From: Moniliophthora roreri
Taxonomy: Eukaryota > Basidiomycota > Agaricomycetes > Agaricales > Marasmiaceae
Length of the DNA: 64,000 nucleotides
Direction of reading: 5' to 3'
NCBI GenBank assembly: GCA_001466705.2
Contig: LATX02000235.1
Coordinates: 124,001-188,000, forward strand
This document shows positions 11,584-23,560 of this stretch, one piece after another. Both the position numbers and the translations under genes were made by a program. How positions within the stretch are numbered: position 1 is the first letter of the stretch; each line of letters begins with the position of its first letter. Below the pieces are notes generated by a model, which had not been told where the DNA came from, made no database searches, and was given only the letters and a program-made list of their open reading frames with translations.

Positions 11584-12724
11584 TTACTGGGGAGACATCG
11601 ACATCGAAGGGTTGAGTACGTTGAGTACTTGAGGGTTGAACAGTAGGGGGTCGAGGTTCGCATAGTAATTAAAGGAAGGTGGTCGAGCCTCAGCGTGAAG
11701 TTGATGACCAATGTCTGATGAATAGGGTGTAGGGTTGATAAACGAGGGTGTAAGGTCGTTAAACGAGGGGATGTAAGGTTGGCTAGCCTCCGTGTTGAAT
11801 AACGCGGGGTCTAGGTTTGCATAGTTGAAGGTGGAGGTCCCAGCCTGAGCCTCAACGGCAAAGGGAGGATCGAGTTGCGATGAGTCGAACGTTGGGTTGC
11901 CCAAGAAGGGAGTCCAAGGCTGAGCATATGACATGGTGGATGATCCCGCAGGATTAAAAGACTGTTCAGAGGTGGTGAATCAGTGGATGAAGAAAGCCAG
12001 GAAATCTGAGAAAGCTCACCTGATCCTGATCACATACATAGTTGCCACTGAACGGTTCTCCCTGAGTGGGAAGTGGAAGATCTAAAGCTTGCGGCTCGTG
12101 GGTGACGTTCGGAGTAATATGCTCTGCCATGAACTGAGGAAATAGGAAGTCACCATTGGGGTTGGAGGTGCCAGGATAATCGGGAGTGATGTTAGCGGTG
12201 GGAGGCAAGTAGTCGTCGGGCATGCTCGTGGAAGAGGCAGACGACGAGTCTGGAGATTCGTGTGCGTCGAGCGATGTCTTCGACGTCGAGAGCTGGACAT
12301 CTTCCTCAGGAACGTGATCATCGTCATCTGCAACGCGTCTTGACCTCCTCGCCACCTTCTTCACCGGCTCCTTCGTGCAATTCTTCCCCTTCCCCTTCCC
12401 CTTCCTTTTCCCCTTCCGATAGTCCTGATTTGGTTGATACCGGTAATCAGGATACCTCCTTTCGTGGGCAGCCTTTTCCTCTGCCGCACTTTGCTCCCAT
12501 AATGCCTTTTCTTTTTTCGGGAGTCTCCTCCAAGCTGCAGAAGCTTGTACGCTAGCTGAAACCTTTGGAACACCATTGACCGGAACTTGATCGCGCTTCT
12601 GGCAGTAGTCCAGTAGGAAGAGGATCCAGCTGTTGCGGGGGCGAGGAATCGGGGCGGGTTGCGGTTTCTTTGGTCGACTGGCCTTGCGAGGAGTTCTCGG
12701 AGCCTTGGATTTATGGGCGACCAT
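11584..12724 (-). CDS. HMG-box transcription factor, two exons
   Basis: Exon 1 is 12020-12724 and exon 2 is 11584-11961, joined across a 58-nt intron (donor gtgagc, acceptor aacag) that keeps frame. I chose the ATG at 12724 because it directly precedes the basic leader; the frame stays open upstream but is not protein-like. An HMG box spans about residues 27-97: IPRPRNSWILFLLDY at the start, SASVQASAAWRRLPKKEKA in the middle and ERRYPDYRYQP at the end. This is the sequence-specific (MATA/SOX-type) HMG pattern. A Lys/Gly-rich basic stretch (GKRKGKGKGK) follows, probably nuclear targeting, then an acidic and Ser-rich region and a tail with repeated NYANLDP(A/L)LFN motifs. Such proteins regulate mating or development in fungi; the target is unknown. 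Confidence 0.82.
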
Positions 12725-14419
12725 GGCGAGGAGAGCGGGAATAGGTAGGGCGAAAGAAGCTGGGGGTGTGCTGGCTGCGACGGTGCAGAGATGAGCTGGG
12801 AAGAGAATTGGGGAATGAGAAGTGCAGAAAATTGGCGGTAGATATACCCAACCACACGTGATGGACGTCTGGCCACAGGCATTGCTGATTTTGCTGATGC
12901 TAGGGCCCCCAGTAGTCACGCTACCGCGCGTGGGATTTATCCAACACTTTTTCTCCGCAGACACCACCAATTGTCGCCCAAAAAGAGATTCAACTTCTGG
13001 GCTCCGGACCCCGATCTGCGTCTGTCCCTGTGCGCACCGACGAGTGTTGCAGCTTGTCTGTGGTACAACGGAGAGAAACGTCCAGGGCGTCAGCCCGGAT
13101 GAGTGTCTACGAGCGGCACAGCAGGGAAGCATCTTCTCATGTCCAAGCTGATACCCGTGGCGCTATGCTCTCTGAATATCTGCCACACGACTCCCCCGTG
13201 ACTCCAGAACAGCGAAAGCAATCTCGTCGAGACGGCATTCAAGCTTCGATGTGACAAGGTTCCTGTAGTATCGCTATCCCACCCAAGGTTTCGCAGAAAG
13301 GTATAACAGAGATCAACCGTGAGCGACTAACGCAGATTATACACACTAGCACCAAAGACACCTTGGTATCCCTCATCGAATGCTACGTCACTACGTCCCG
13401 AAAAAGAGCGGTTCAAGCTGTTGCCCTCAGCCGGAAAGAAACCCATCTCCCGAGTCCTTTATTATCCCGGGTCGTGGCTCTAGAGCAGGAAAGCGTGACT
13501 GCCACAGTAGAGCATGACCGCCAGCACTTCACTGGAGCGTGCAACAAGGCCCCGTCATCGAGCACGGCAAGGTTCCATGATAGTCCTAAAGCAAGACTAG
13601 AGGAGATGGAGCTGTATCAAGCACGGTTGCCGTGTTGGCTCTGGGAAAGAGATAATGTCGTTATACGGTCTCACTGAAGATGGTTCATCGGACTTGCCGT
13701 GAGACGGAGTCCGAGGGAGGAATACAGAACTTTGCAGGCCATTATATTACTAATGGTTCCGGTTGGATGGAGTTGCGTACTGGTGAGCGTTCAAAATAGT
13801 CAAGAAAATAATATAACTTACGTGCCATAGTCTGCCCGTTCATAACAAGTTTGATATCGCAGGAGCAGCTGGAAACGCTGTCAGAACACTATACAGTGAA
13901 GGTGGAAGTGGGCTTGCCTGATACTTGGACGAGGATTCGTCGTCGGAATGCTTTACTACCGAAATTTCCAGATCCTGCTCAAAGGAATCTTGACGACCGA
14001 ATTGACGCGGAATCCTGAATGCATAGTGGGACGGATAGTTGATTACCCGAGATGCAAGTTCTCCTAGCATCATCCAAATACCTGGATGTTCTCTCCAAAG
14101 ATATCGATCCTGCCGAGTAACGCGTGTGCGTCGTCGCCAATGATAATGGCGTCGAGTGAAGAGGAAAAATGCCACGTGGGCCGGCTTACTCCTGACTTCC
14201 ATCACGTCGTCCCCGCTTCGATTATGTGCCCAAGAATGTTCTCTCACTCGGCTGGAACCTTTATCCCAAGACCCAGCAACATGAGCAACATTTTGTTCAA
14301 GTAGGATCTTTCATGGACCGGTATGGTTTATTGACGCCTCGGATTATATCCTTTCTCATTCAGGATTATTTAGATCCTTCTATAGTATTGACCTGACTGG
14401 CTGACCTGGTTGCGAGTCG
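12725..14419. other. Long spacer upstream of the HMG-box gene
   Basis: Open frames occur on both strands but none shows a recognisable family, consistent codon pattern or splice structure. Part is probably the 5' region of the HMG-box gene. Confidence 0.35.
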
Positions 14420-14423
14420 TTGA

Positions 14424-14908
14424 AATGGGCTCTATCATCTCGTCCTCTTTTGGAGCGACACAACTTTATTTGGAACAGAACAGATAGTTCAGGAGGTCCA
14501 TCTCGGTACGTTCAATCAGGTTTTGTCCTGCTCATAGTCTCACGCCATGATAGACGGTCGGGAATGGAATTTGGATGATGAAGCTGGAAAACCAGTCGTC
14601 AAACAACACTTCATCAGTCTATGTCACCACCCGAACGTGCGCGAGCTCCGGAGTACCTGCAGCTAACTCTTAGCAAGAAACGAGATTTATGGGCTCGTTG
14701 AGTATGAAGGAACGAAGGATTGGGACTGGGTGGAAGAAGAGAGTTGCCGATCCATTATATGGGGTATGCTACACGTAACGGGTTTCAAGTCGCTCTCTCA
14801 TACCCATTCTTTACCACAGGTGCCCCACCTTCCCGAATCACTTTTCACGCACATCGCAACGTTGATCAACCTCCTCAATGACCCTGCTTGGCCGAACTTT
14901 TCATAACC
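14424..14908 (+). CDS. Small unrecognised gene, probably three or four exons
   Basis: Short protein-like exons occur in order: MGSIISSSFGATQLYL near 14426, DGREWNLDDEAGKPVVKQHF (about 14552-14610), a stretch with DWDWVEEESC (about 14715-14760) and a final exon VPHLPESLFTHIATLINLLN (about 14820-14880) ending in the stop near 14908. Splice-like GT and AG borders flank them, but one junction (about 14635-14680) does not keep frame with a normal-length intron, so the gene may be damaged or mis-modelled. No family was recognised. It ends just beyond the truncated kinase copy B. Confidence 0.35.
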
Positions 14909-14929
14909 CGCAAAACTAGCAACCGGGCT

Positions 14930-15484
14930 CCACGCTGTCATCGCTCTCCGCTCCGCATCATACCCCGAACCCTCATCTTCCGAGATATATTCCCATCTCT
15001 CCAGCGCGAGTGGCGACTCACTCTTGCTGCACGGTGAAGCAGTGTACAGATGTGCTACGCTACCTGTACCTGCGATGACGCGGGCGTTGTTGGTTCGAGC
15101 GACGTCGGATAGCGTCTAATCCTACAAGGCCCATTGGGGCAGTGAGGAAATTTGGTGGTTCTATCGTGTTTGGGACGGTTAGAGCGTTTGGACCGTGTCG
15201 ATGGCGTCGTCGAAGTCGATGAATGAACTGTGAGGCGTGCAAGAGAAAGATTTGGGAGCTTACAAGTTACATGGACCCGCTTCAGCTCTTGCTATGACAC
15301 CTCTATTTTCCGTTGCGAGTATTGCGGTGCATTTGGTTCCTCCTGCATCTACGGCGAGAATGGGCTGCCTTTCGGGGTAGGAAGGATGAATTGGAGTATC
15401 ATGTGAACTGGACGTGAGGTAATTTGTGAACGCTTCAAGCATGATCCGTCGTCGTCTGACGTTTTGTGAATAGATTATCCACAT
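14930..15484 (-). pseudogene. N-acetylglucosamine kinase-like, degenerate copy B
   Basis: The first exon is nearly intact and carries AVDAGGTKCTAILATENRGV, the same phosphate loop as copy A, and ends in the same splice position (AGPCNL before gtaagct). Downstream, matching pieces of exon 2 are present (the GSGYDAG-region equivalent near 14955-15000 and TAR-loop pieces near 15040-15110), but with deletions and frame breaks. The C-terminal half present in copy A beyond about 7190 is absent. It cannot encode a working kinase. It is head-to-head with the intact transporter copy B. Confidence 0.78.
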
Positions 15485-15631
15485 TGTCTACGACGCCGCC
15501 AGAAGCTTTTTGACTTCTTATCTGTCAACATGCACATGGATCCGCGTAGCTTGTCCGAACAGTGCACAAGCGAAGTCCAGCACTTTGCTATGATAAACCA
15601 CCACCACCACCACCAGCATTGTTCTGTAGCT

Positions 15632-17564
15632 ATGGGAGATGGTTTACAGAGTGAAGTGGTGGCCTCGAGAAGTGGACTCTACAATTACTGGCGGTCGCCT
15701 ACCATCCAGATACTGTTGATTTCGTTCATATGCTTCTGTTGTCCCGGTACGTCAGGTCCCATCTTCGTACGTCTACCTCAATGTTCATGCAATGCCTATA
15801 GGGATGTACAACGCCATCTCGGGTCTCGGTGGATCTGGTCAATTGGATAGCACAGTGGCAGCCAACGCCAACGTTGCATTGCTAGCATCCACTGCTGCCT
15901 CAGCGTTATTCCTCGTACCTCCCATATTCGATGTACGTTTCATTTTCCGTCGTCAATACAACCTTGCTTATAGTATAATAACTCTCAGACCTTTGGGCCA
16001 CGAACATGTCTCCTCATTGGCGGATGGACCTATCCACTGTATTCCGGATCTCTGTTATGCTACAACCACACGCATAATGCAAGTTTCGTCATTGCGAGCG
16101 GTGCTATTCTGGGATTGGGGGCGTCATTTCTGTGGGTGGCTCAAGGTGCTGTGAGTTATGCTGGTTTGGAGAGATCTTCGACATTGGCTGAGAATGTGCT
16201 AGATCATGGTATCGTACCCTCTAGCTGATTGGAAAGGGAGGGCCATTGCGTTGTTTTGGGTGCGTTCGACTGCTTATTCTCTGACGGTAGTACGTTCAGC
16301 TGACGTTACGGTTGTAGATTATCTTCAACCTAGGCGGAGGTATAGGATCTTTCATATCATTTGGATTGAATTTTCACTCGAGGAGCGGTACCGTTAGTGA
16401 TGGAACATGTGCGCGTGTACTAGCTCCCGCCGTTCTTTATGCTATTCTGACATGACCTTGACAGATGGTGCTTTCATGGCTATCATGTGTATGTTCGCAT
16501 TACGCTCCTCATGCCCATTTCACTCAAAACGTCAATAGTCTTAGGCTGGCTACTCAGCCTCCTCATTCTACCACCTCACAAGGTCCTCCGTTCAGATGGA
16601 ACGTTTGCCGGTTCACCAGCGCCAGAAGGCAGCTTCAAGGCTCTTGATTCTCTGAAGCATGAATTGTCAAACTTTCGGCATGCGCTAGGAAACTGGCGAA
16701 TTCTACTCCTCATACCAATGTTCTTTTGCGCCAACTTTTTCTATTCGTATCAACAAAACTCGGTGAATGGTATGTTGTCATCTTGATTCATGGTAGGCGA
16801 CAACTAACTCTTTTGGTTTGGAGGCGACACCTTCACCTTGCGCACGCGTTCGCTGAACGGCTCCATGTACTGGATTGCGCAAATGTTTGGTGGACTGGTC
16901 ATCGGCCTGCTGTTGGATATCAAGTTTCTCAGTCGGCCTGGGCGAGCCAAGCTTGGTTGGATATTCGTGTTCATTACTGGAATGGTGATATGGGGCGGGG
17001 GACTAGCGTTTCAGAGGTGGAATTCGAGGCAAGGAAGGAAGCAGTGGTTGGATTTCAGTGAGACTAGAACCTTCATTGGTCCGTTTTGGCTGTGAGTGGT
17101 CTGGGCCTCCCTTGCTGGCGAATAGGCTGCTGACTATGATCACCAGATATTTCTTCTATGGAGCCTTTGATGCATTCTGGCAGTCTTATTGCTATTGGAT
17201 GATGGCTTCGCTGGCAGATTCGCCTCAGGCTGCGGCAAAGTTTGTCGGATGTCAGTACTCTCTCTTCACGCTAATCGAACCTAGACTCATAGAATCCCCA
17301 GTGTATAAAACCTTCCAAGCATCTGGAGGAGCGGTGGCGTGGCGTATCAACGCTCTACATTGTATGTCTTCTCAATAGTAGTAGATGAGCTGGTGCTGAT
17401 ACTTGGTGATTGCAGATCCTGCCATGACCCAGTTTACAATCAATTGGTCGCTCGTTGGTAGTGCTATGGTCATTGCTATCCCTTCTGTATTGGCTATCAC
17501 ACCGTCTCCTATGCCTGATATCGAGGAAGAGGATATTGATAAAAGGGACTCGGGCAGTCGTTAG
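15632..17564 (+). CDS. UNC93-like major facilitator membrane protein, copy B (intact)
   Basis: Exons read in order give GLYNYWRSPTIQILLISF, then MYNAISGLGGSGQLDSTVAA, a stretch with ASTAASALF, IIFNLGGGIGSFI, a long mid-protein exon (NWRILLLIPMFFCANFFYSY), GSMYWIAQMFGGLVIGLLLD, YFFYGAFDAFWQSYCYW and SWRINALHY-like pieces, with the stop at 17562-17564. This matches the fungal UNC93/DUF895 family, an 11-12-helix MFS branch of unknown substrate. About eight short introns are needed. I placed the start at 15632 because this ATG has an equivalent in copy A; an in-frame ATG at 15530 would add a His-rich leader. A neighbouring kinase-like gene in both copies hints at an amino-sugar link, but that is inference. 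Confidence 0.8.
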
Positions 17565-17762
17565 TTTCAACATGTCAACCGTCTAGATGAGTTACCGAAT
17601 AAACCGATACATGAAAGCGTTAAAGCCGAGGATCTGTCTATTTGTGGGAATCCTTCTTTTTTTTTTTTTTTTTTTGCACCAGGTGACCATTGAGAAGGAT
17701 GACTGAAATTGGGAAATCGGAAATCGAGTCATTGCATCAACTCTATTACTCTTACCATTTCC

Positions 17763-18933
17763 ATGGCGTCGCACCAGAATATCTGGCTTATCACTGGTAA
17801 GGAAAACTTCGTCCTTGGATTAACCTACCGAAGTTGACAGTTATAATCGATCGATCAGGTACTACTTCTGGATTTGGACGTCGGCTTGTTACTTGTCTTC
17901 TACGCAGGGGAGAGCTAGTTATAGCTACCGCTCGTTCCCTAGACAAGCTGGGAGAACTATTGAAAGATTTCGATAATCATTCAAACCTTCGCACTCTTTG
18001 TTTGGACGTTACATCCGACATCAGCACGATCAGACGCAGTATTGACGAAGCCTTGTCGTTCTGGGGCCGGATAGATGTTCTTGTGAATAACGCAGGAGTA
18101 GGGTTCAAGTCGGTCATTGAGGAAGCTAGGTGAGTTATTCTTTTTGTGTGTGAGAGAGACTAGAAGAGGGAGACTTAATTTTCGTGAAAGCGCGGAAGAG
18201 TTTAAGAAACAGTTCCAGACCAATTTCTTTGGTGTAATCGATGTTACGAATGCTGTTCTCTCAAGTATGCGTACAAGCAAGTCGGGCACGATTGTCAACA
18301 TTGGGAGCAGGAGTAGTTGGAAGTCAGAGATTCCGGTGAGCTTTTTTTTCTCTCAAACGTGAGAATGGCATTTTTTGTGTCGCTGAAATTACGTGCCTAG
18401 GCGACTGGTATCATTTCCCCCCCAAGGGTAGTTACTCTTAAGAGCGTTCCTGATGCCGTTTTCCTTTAGGTTTATACGCGTCTTCGAAAGCGGCTTTGCG
18501 AGGTATTCATCAATACAAAGCTCTGGGCGTGGCAGCGGCTGATTTACAATTAGTATACAGCGAAACACTTGCGACCGAGGTTTCCCAGTTCAACATTCGT
18601 GTCATGATAGTAGAACCTGGTGCTTTTCGAACAGAAGGCATCCTTTCAATGCCGTACCATACAGAACATCCTATATCTGATTACGACGCGACTCGAGAGA
18701 AAGCTGTCGCAACTTTTAGAGCAACCGTGGGTACTCAACGGGGCGATCCGGATAAAGCAATGGAACTGCTAGTCAATGTCGTTAGGGGAGAAGGGAAAGC
18801 GGGAGGCCGCCCGTGGCCATTGTATCTTCCTCTGGGGGAAGATGCGGAACAGGCTATCACGGAGAAATGCAAGAAGATGCTGGATGCCGTAGATGCATGG
18901 AAGAATGAGACAAGCAATCTAGATTTCGAGTAG
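17763..18933 (+). CDS. Short-chain dehydrogenase/reductase (SDR), classical type
   Basis: Starts at 17763 ([12 protein letters not shown]). The first intron (17797-17858) splits the Gly-rich NAD(P)-binding loop, giving [11 protein letters not shown] after splicing. Further motifs are LDVTSD (adenine ring), [10 protein letters not shown], the serine of VNIGSRSS, and the catalytic YASSK just after the third intron (acceptor near 18471). The C-terminal part has [11 protein letters not shown]. Length is about 285 residues, normal for classical SDRs. The reaction is an NAD(P)(H)-dependent oxidation or reduction of an alcohol or ketone; the substrate is unknown. Second intron about 18130-18190. Convergent with the F-box gene to its right. 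Confidence 0.88.
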
Positions 18934-18984
18934 ATTACGCCGGTTACCCACCCCCAATTACAAATGTTTCTCTGGGTTGCATTA

Positions 18985-20106
18985 CTATACTAAAAAGAAT
19001 TGGTATCGGCGTGAACCGGATGCCTTGTCCTTGAGGACCCTGTTTTGCAATGGAAGCCAAGGTGCAATTGACTGTAGCGTCTGCTCACTGACCATTGGTC
19101 CAGCACCCACATCCATGATCTTTATCCGGCACTCTGACCTTTTTACCAAGTCAATGAACGGCACAAAGTCAGCGTTCGATGGAGGGTAGTCCCATATGGT
19201 AAGGACCGTGAGTTTGGGGGTAGTGATGTAGTTCACCAAATATCCTTCTCCCGAAAGCCCACGAGCTACTTGAAGAATAAGGAGATTCGGAAGAAGGACA
19301 GAAATGGGCCGCCTCCGTGGATGGCCTCGGGGTTCGTCTGCAGACGAGATACACCGCAAGTCGATCTGGGTGAGGGTCTCTGCAGACCTCTGCAGGATCT
19401 TTAGTACCGGTAAATTGGTACAAAGACCCACAACAAAGTGAGTAACAGACCCAAAAGCGGTCAAAGGCATTGATAAAAGTAAGTCCGATGGAAGATTGGG
19501 GATCTGCACATGTTCGAGAGACGGTGAACAGCACATTACCCGAAGGAAAGATGACGACGCCACGTCTCTACTCTGCGTAATGGCACGGAAACTGATTTCT
19601 GATTGTGGCAGGAGGAGTTGAAAGGATTCTAGGAAATGAAAGTCGTGCTTGTATGCCGAGGGAATTGGGGCGTTTGCAGTGGAGTAGACTCGCAGGATGA
19701 AGGATCGCCAGCGCTGTCGGTGTTCTAGCAGGCTTCCGAGAAGGTTTTGGCCCAACGAGATGGTTTCTTCGTTGCGAGCGTCGTCGGGGACCTTTGGAGG
19801 TGTATTACGAAATTCGATGTGAAGCGGATGATTCCTTGACCTCTTCAAGTCGAGAAGTCGATATGGAATCAATAGTGAGCGCATCCTTCTCTTGGCGATC
19901 AGGCTATAGAGCTCGTCAACGTCGACGAGAATGGATTGCCAAAAAGCAGGTTGTGTCGACGCGACGTTACGCCATTGCGTGCAGATTTGCGTCAGGGTCC
20001 ATAACGAGCTTCCGGGTATGATTCGGATGTAGCCCTCCAAGTCGTCGTCTGCGTCCAAGCACATCCTGAATATCTCCACGAGGAGCTCTACGGGAATTGT
20101 CCTCAT
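18985..20106 (-). CDS. F-box protein, intronless
   Basis: One frame of 373 codons, ATG at 20106. The N-terminus is an F-box of the mushroom type: MRTIPVELLVEIFRMCLDA, followed by LWTLTQICTQWRNVASTQPA with the conserved Trp. The remainder is LRR-like (for example LPNLLILQVARG, PKLTVLTIW). It is a probable SCF adaptor; the target cannot be told. Ends 52 bases beyond the SDR stop on the opposite strand. Confidence 0.75.
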   Translation of the reverse strand: MRTIPVELLVEIFRMCLDADDDLEGYIRIIPGSSLWTLTQICTQWRNVASTQPAFWQSILVDVDELYSLIAKRRMRSLLIPYRLLDLKRSRNHPLHIEFRNTPPKVPDDARNEETISLGQNLLGSLLEHRQRWRSFILRVYSTANAPIPSAYKHDFHFLESFQLLLPQSEISFRAITQSRDVASSSFLRVMCCSPSLEHVQIPNLPSDLLLSMPLTAFGSVTHFVVGLCTNLPVLKILQRSAETLTQIDLRCISSADEPRGHPRRRPISVLLPNLLILQVARGLSGEGYLVNYITTPKLTVLTIWDYPPSNADFVPFIDLVKRSECRIKIMDVGAGPMVSEQTLQSIAPWLPLQNRVLKDKASGSRRYQFFLV

Positions 20107-22622
20107 ATACGAAGGATTGGCAGCTACCCTTATACGTCAAAAGATATATGGGGAGTATAGATCTTGGAATACTTGCTACTAGGAATAGCAACGGCAGAAG
20201 GACATATCGACTGATGGCAACATTCAAATGACAAGGAAGACGAGGACTAGATGATAGTTCAAGAGCAAAGTGTATTTCCAATAAGTAGACATCCAGTAAA
20301 TTAAAAATAAAAGTGCCGAAACGGCTTTTTGTCGACGAAGCTCCGGAGAAAAGTACAAACAAGTACATGATACAACTCTACTTTCAAACGATCCATTTGC
20401 TCAGCCCCGCAAAGCCTTCAACTAAAGCTTCACATAGACCACGCAAAGAGAAAGAGAAAGCGGATCCTTCAAAGAGGATCCCCTGACGACGCAAGCCTGT
20501 ACTGCAATAGCGAGGTCATCGTGCCTCCGAGTTGCAAGCAGAGCTCAGAGGACGGGGGCGGCAAAAATTGTATAACCGAGAGACAGAGTCCGATGGACTC
20601 GTCATAGCGGTTAAGCTATGAAGAACAGATACTACACCTAGAAGAAAAAGAAGATTGTCAGCTTTAGGCGGCAGGCTTTGCATATAAACCAGACTCACTT
20701 GATCTAAGCCAAAAGGCCAGAGTGGTAAGGATTCAGGACGATTGAGCGTCGCCTTTATAATATTTCCAGGTGCGCACGGACCAGGTTTTGATGGCGCACG
20801 GGCCAGAAGTCACGGGTTAAACGGCGTCGGTCGGCGGAACGCTTTGACTGGTAGTGGTAATAGACCTTGGAAACTAAGTGGCAAATGCAAAACTCGAAGG
20901 CATCATCAAGATGAGTTCTTTCCTGAGGCTGCGAGAATTGAGTAGCTCTAGGGCTGGTAACAGAATCTATCAATCAAACCACCCATTTCCGACAAAAATT
21001 GTATTTACTGTCATGAAAGGCAGTATGACCCGCGAACGCTCTCGCTCGCTGCTTCTCCTGCGATACGTGCAGCCATAGTGACATAAGACTGGGTTGGTCG
21101 AGGATGAACATGGCCGTTTCGATGCAAGTGGTCGGTGTGACGTCACAGCGTTACACGGGGCTTTGCTCTTTGCGTCCACCTCGGAAAGCTCCGAACGCCA
21201 ATGAACCACTCGCAGGCTCGCTTAGTTACCTGCATGCGAATCTGAATATGGAAGGAGGGTAAGCCACGTTTCTCATTTACATGTCACCTGACTTTCTCCT
21301 CCATAGCCTTTCGCAATGGCTTTACCTTCTGAAGTACACCACAAATCAAGAGAAACCGTAGCGCCCTCTCCCCTACAATGCTCCAAGATCGGCCCGCTTT
21401 GAGCCGACAGGATTCATTCTCTGCATCTCACCGCCCAAGCATTGCGTCAAGAGCAATGAGACATTCTATACCACAATATGGGGGATCTTTTAATGTTTTC
21501 CCTTCCAGACCTGGTGAAAAAGCGTCGCGGCAGTTGTGTCCAGGGGTTTACACATGTTTTCCACATGGCGTAAATCGAGGTGCGGCTTCGGTCCCGGAAG
21601 AGAATATCCCTACATCTAATCCTGACTTTAGACAACGGAACCAAGTTTGCCAAAACTTCGGCAGCTGCGCGTCTTCGGTCCAATTGAAAGGTAACTCCGT
21701 TCCGAATCATCCGCCAGGAACAGGAACTTTGGAAACTACCGCGAGGGTTCAATTCCACATAAATATGATGGCGAAGCATTCTTCCATCTGTTTGCCCTAC
21801 GAAACGATTCCAGGATTTCCTTACGGCCTCAAGAAGTGTGGCTAACCCTCTGTCTTCTCTATCGGTAAGCCTAGACAACTCAGCGTAGCCGGTACACGGA
21901 TATATGCGCTGCTTTAGGCCACGTTTTTTGTCTAATGGTACAGGGTTGTTCCTGTCCTCCGCGGATTAGATTCAAGATTGAGATCCTTTTTTTTCCTTAG
22001 GACTCTACACTGCACTCTTTATTTCTTACATCCGCATTCTTCGTGACTGTCGTGGACGCAATCAGGCACAAAGACCTTGTACGTTTGGCCTACGATCGTC
22101 CTATTCTCTCTAGCGACGCTGGTCGTCATTGGAGAAATAATTTACCAAAGTATTTATGCTTACATCGCATTCAACGCAGTCCAGACAAAGCATATCGGGG
22201 GCTCTCATCCATTACTTGCAATACGATCCACGCAAAACAACCAGCATGTACGTCTCAAACAATTCGTTTTCTTGACGCGAAAGGTAGTTTCAACACACTG
22301 AGCATGCAGATGTCCGGGACTGCGTGGTTCGCGCATGGCTCAGTGGTAATCCTGCCGCTGGGATTCGATGTAGTTCGGTTTCGTGCGGAATTTCTAGCAC
22401 CATACGCTATCCCAGCGACGAAGCTTTTAATGCAACACTTGGGTACCCATCTACCTTCTGAGTAGCGGCGAAGCTCCGGTGTTTTGCGAGTAATCCATGG
22501 CTTCTCCAGCACATGACTGGCTCCGAGTCTGGTGATCCTACTGAGTAAGCTGTTGCAAAATGCTATAAAAAGAGGCTACATATCAATCTGATTGTGGCAA
22601 ACCCTCGTTTCCCAGTCTCAGA
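20107..22622. other. 2.5-kb stretch without a recognised gene
   Basis: Open frames up to about 155 codons occur on both strands but none has recognisable motifs or a splice structure that extends it. The right end holds the promoter of the GST gene. Confidence 0.35.
22564..22570 (+). promoter_or_regulatory. TATA-like box of the GST gene
   Basis: TATAAAA lies 59 bases before the ATG at 22623, the same distance as in the sugar transporter gene. Confidence 0.5.
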
Positions 22623-23419
22623 ATGCCAAACCCAATCCGCTACTACGATATCCCGAGCAAGCTTGGCAAAGCATGGTCTCCAAATACTCTGAAGACCATG
22701 TAAGTATCGATGTCAATCGACGCGGGATGGTACTCACAGTGATTCATAGGTACACTCTCAACTACAAAGGCATTCCGTACGAGCTCGTATGGGTCGAATA
22801 CCCTGATATCGAAAACCTCTGCAAATCCATCGGAGCATCTGCAACTAGCACGAAAGCTGATGGTCGTCCACATTACACCCTTCCCGCTATTCACGACCCT
22901 AACACCGGCATTTCCATCGCGGACTCGATCAAGGTCGCCGAGTATCTCGATAAGACCTATCCTGGCAAGCCGGTTATTCCTCCCGGCACTGCATCATTGC
23001 ATAAAGCATTTGCCGATGCGTTCATAGCCAAGATCTACCCTTCGCTGTTACAAGTGACCATGCCGCGAACAGCCAATAATTTGAATCCTTCTAGTGAAGA
23101 GTATTTTCGGAGAACAAAGGCGGCGAGATTTGGCAAGGCGTTGACAGAGGTGGATCCAAAGGGAGAGAAGAGAGTGGAATTTTGGAAGCAAATCGAGACG
23201 GCATATGGGACTCTCGATGGTTGGATGAAGAAGGAAGATCAGTATGTTATGGGCGACACAGTTAGCTTTGCGGATTTTGTTATTGCCGCCAGTCTTTTGT
23301 GGATTCGTGTGCTTTGGGGTGAGGATAGCGAGGAATGGAAGAGCGTTGCTAGCTGGCATGATGGAAGATGGGGAAGATTGATAAAGAGTCTTACACCGTA
23401 TGAAAAGCTAGTCGCATAA
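22623..23419 (+). CDS. Glutathione S-transferase, etherase-like fungal class, copy 1
   Basis: Starts at 22623 (MPNPIRYYDIPSKLGKAWSP). One 50-nt intron (22700-22749) interrupts codon Met (AT/G), after which the frame continues YTLNYKGIPYELVWVEYPDI. The N-terminal half is a thioredoxin-like GST domain with YTLPAIHDP and an SIKVAEYLDKTYPGKP stretch (glutathione-binding side). The C-terminal half is the helical domain, with DTVSFADFVIAASLLWIRVL. This layout fits the basidiomycete etherase-like (LigE-related) GST class, involved in detoxification of wood-derived and other small molecules. About 248 residues. A paralogue with the same intron position lies at 42342-43146. Confidence 0.85.
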
Positions 23420-23560
23420 GAATGTATGAATTCACTTTTTAACAGTGACCTGGATTTTCCGGCGCTCTAACCTATTGCAATCGCTGAACTTTGTTTGATC
23501 TTCGTATCAGAATTGAGATGCCCTCTATGCGTTAGGACGCGGCGCATCTATCTATAATTG

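Noticed and set aside
12725..13132. N-terminal extension of the HMG-box protein
   Set aside because: Open by chance and not protein-like; the ATG at 12724 gives a normal basic leader before the HMG box.
21378..21878. Overlapping frames of 155 and 143 codons on opposite strands
   Set aside because: No family motif, no splice extension and no paralogue in the window; could be chance.
22320..22380. tRNA-like text (GCATGGCTCAGTGGTA)
   Set aside because: It resembles a D arm, but no matching acceptor, anticodon and T stems could be folded around it.
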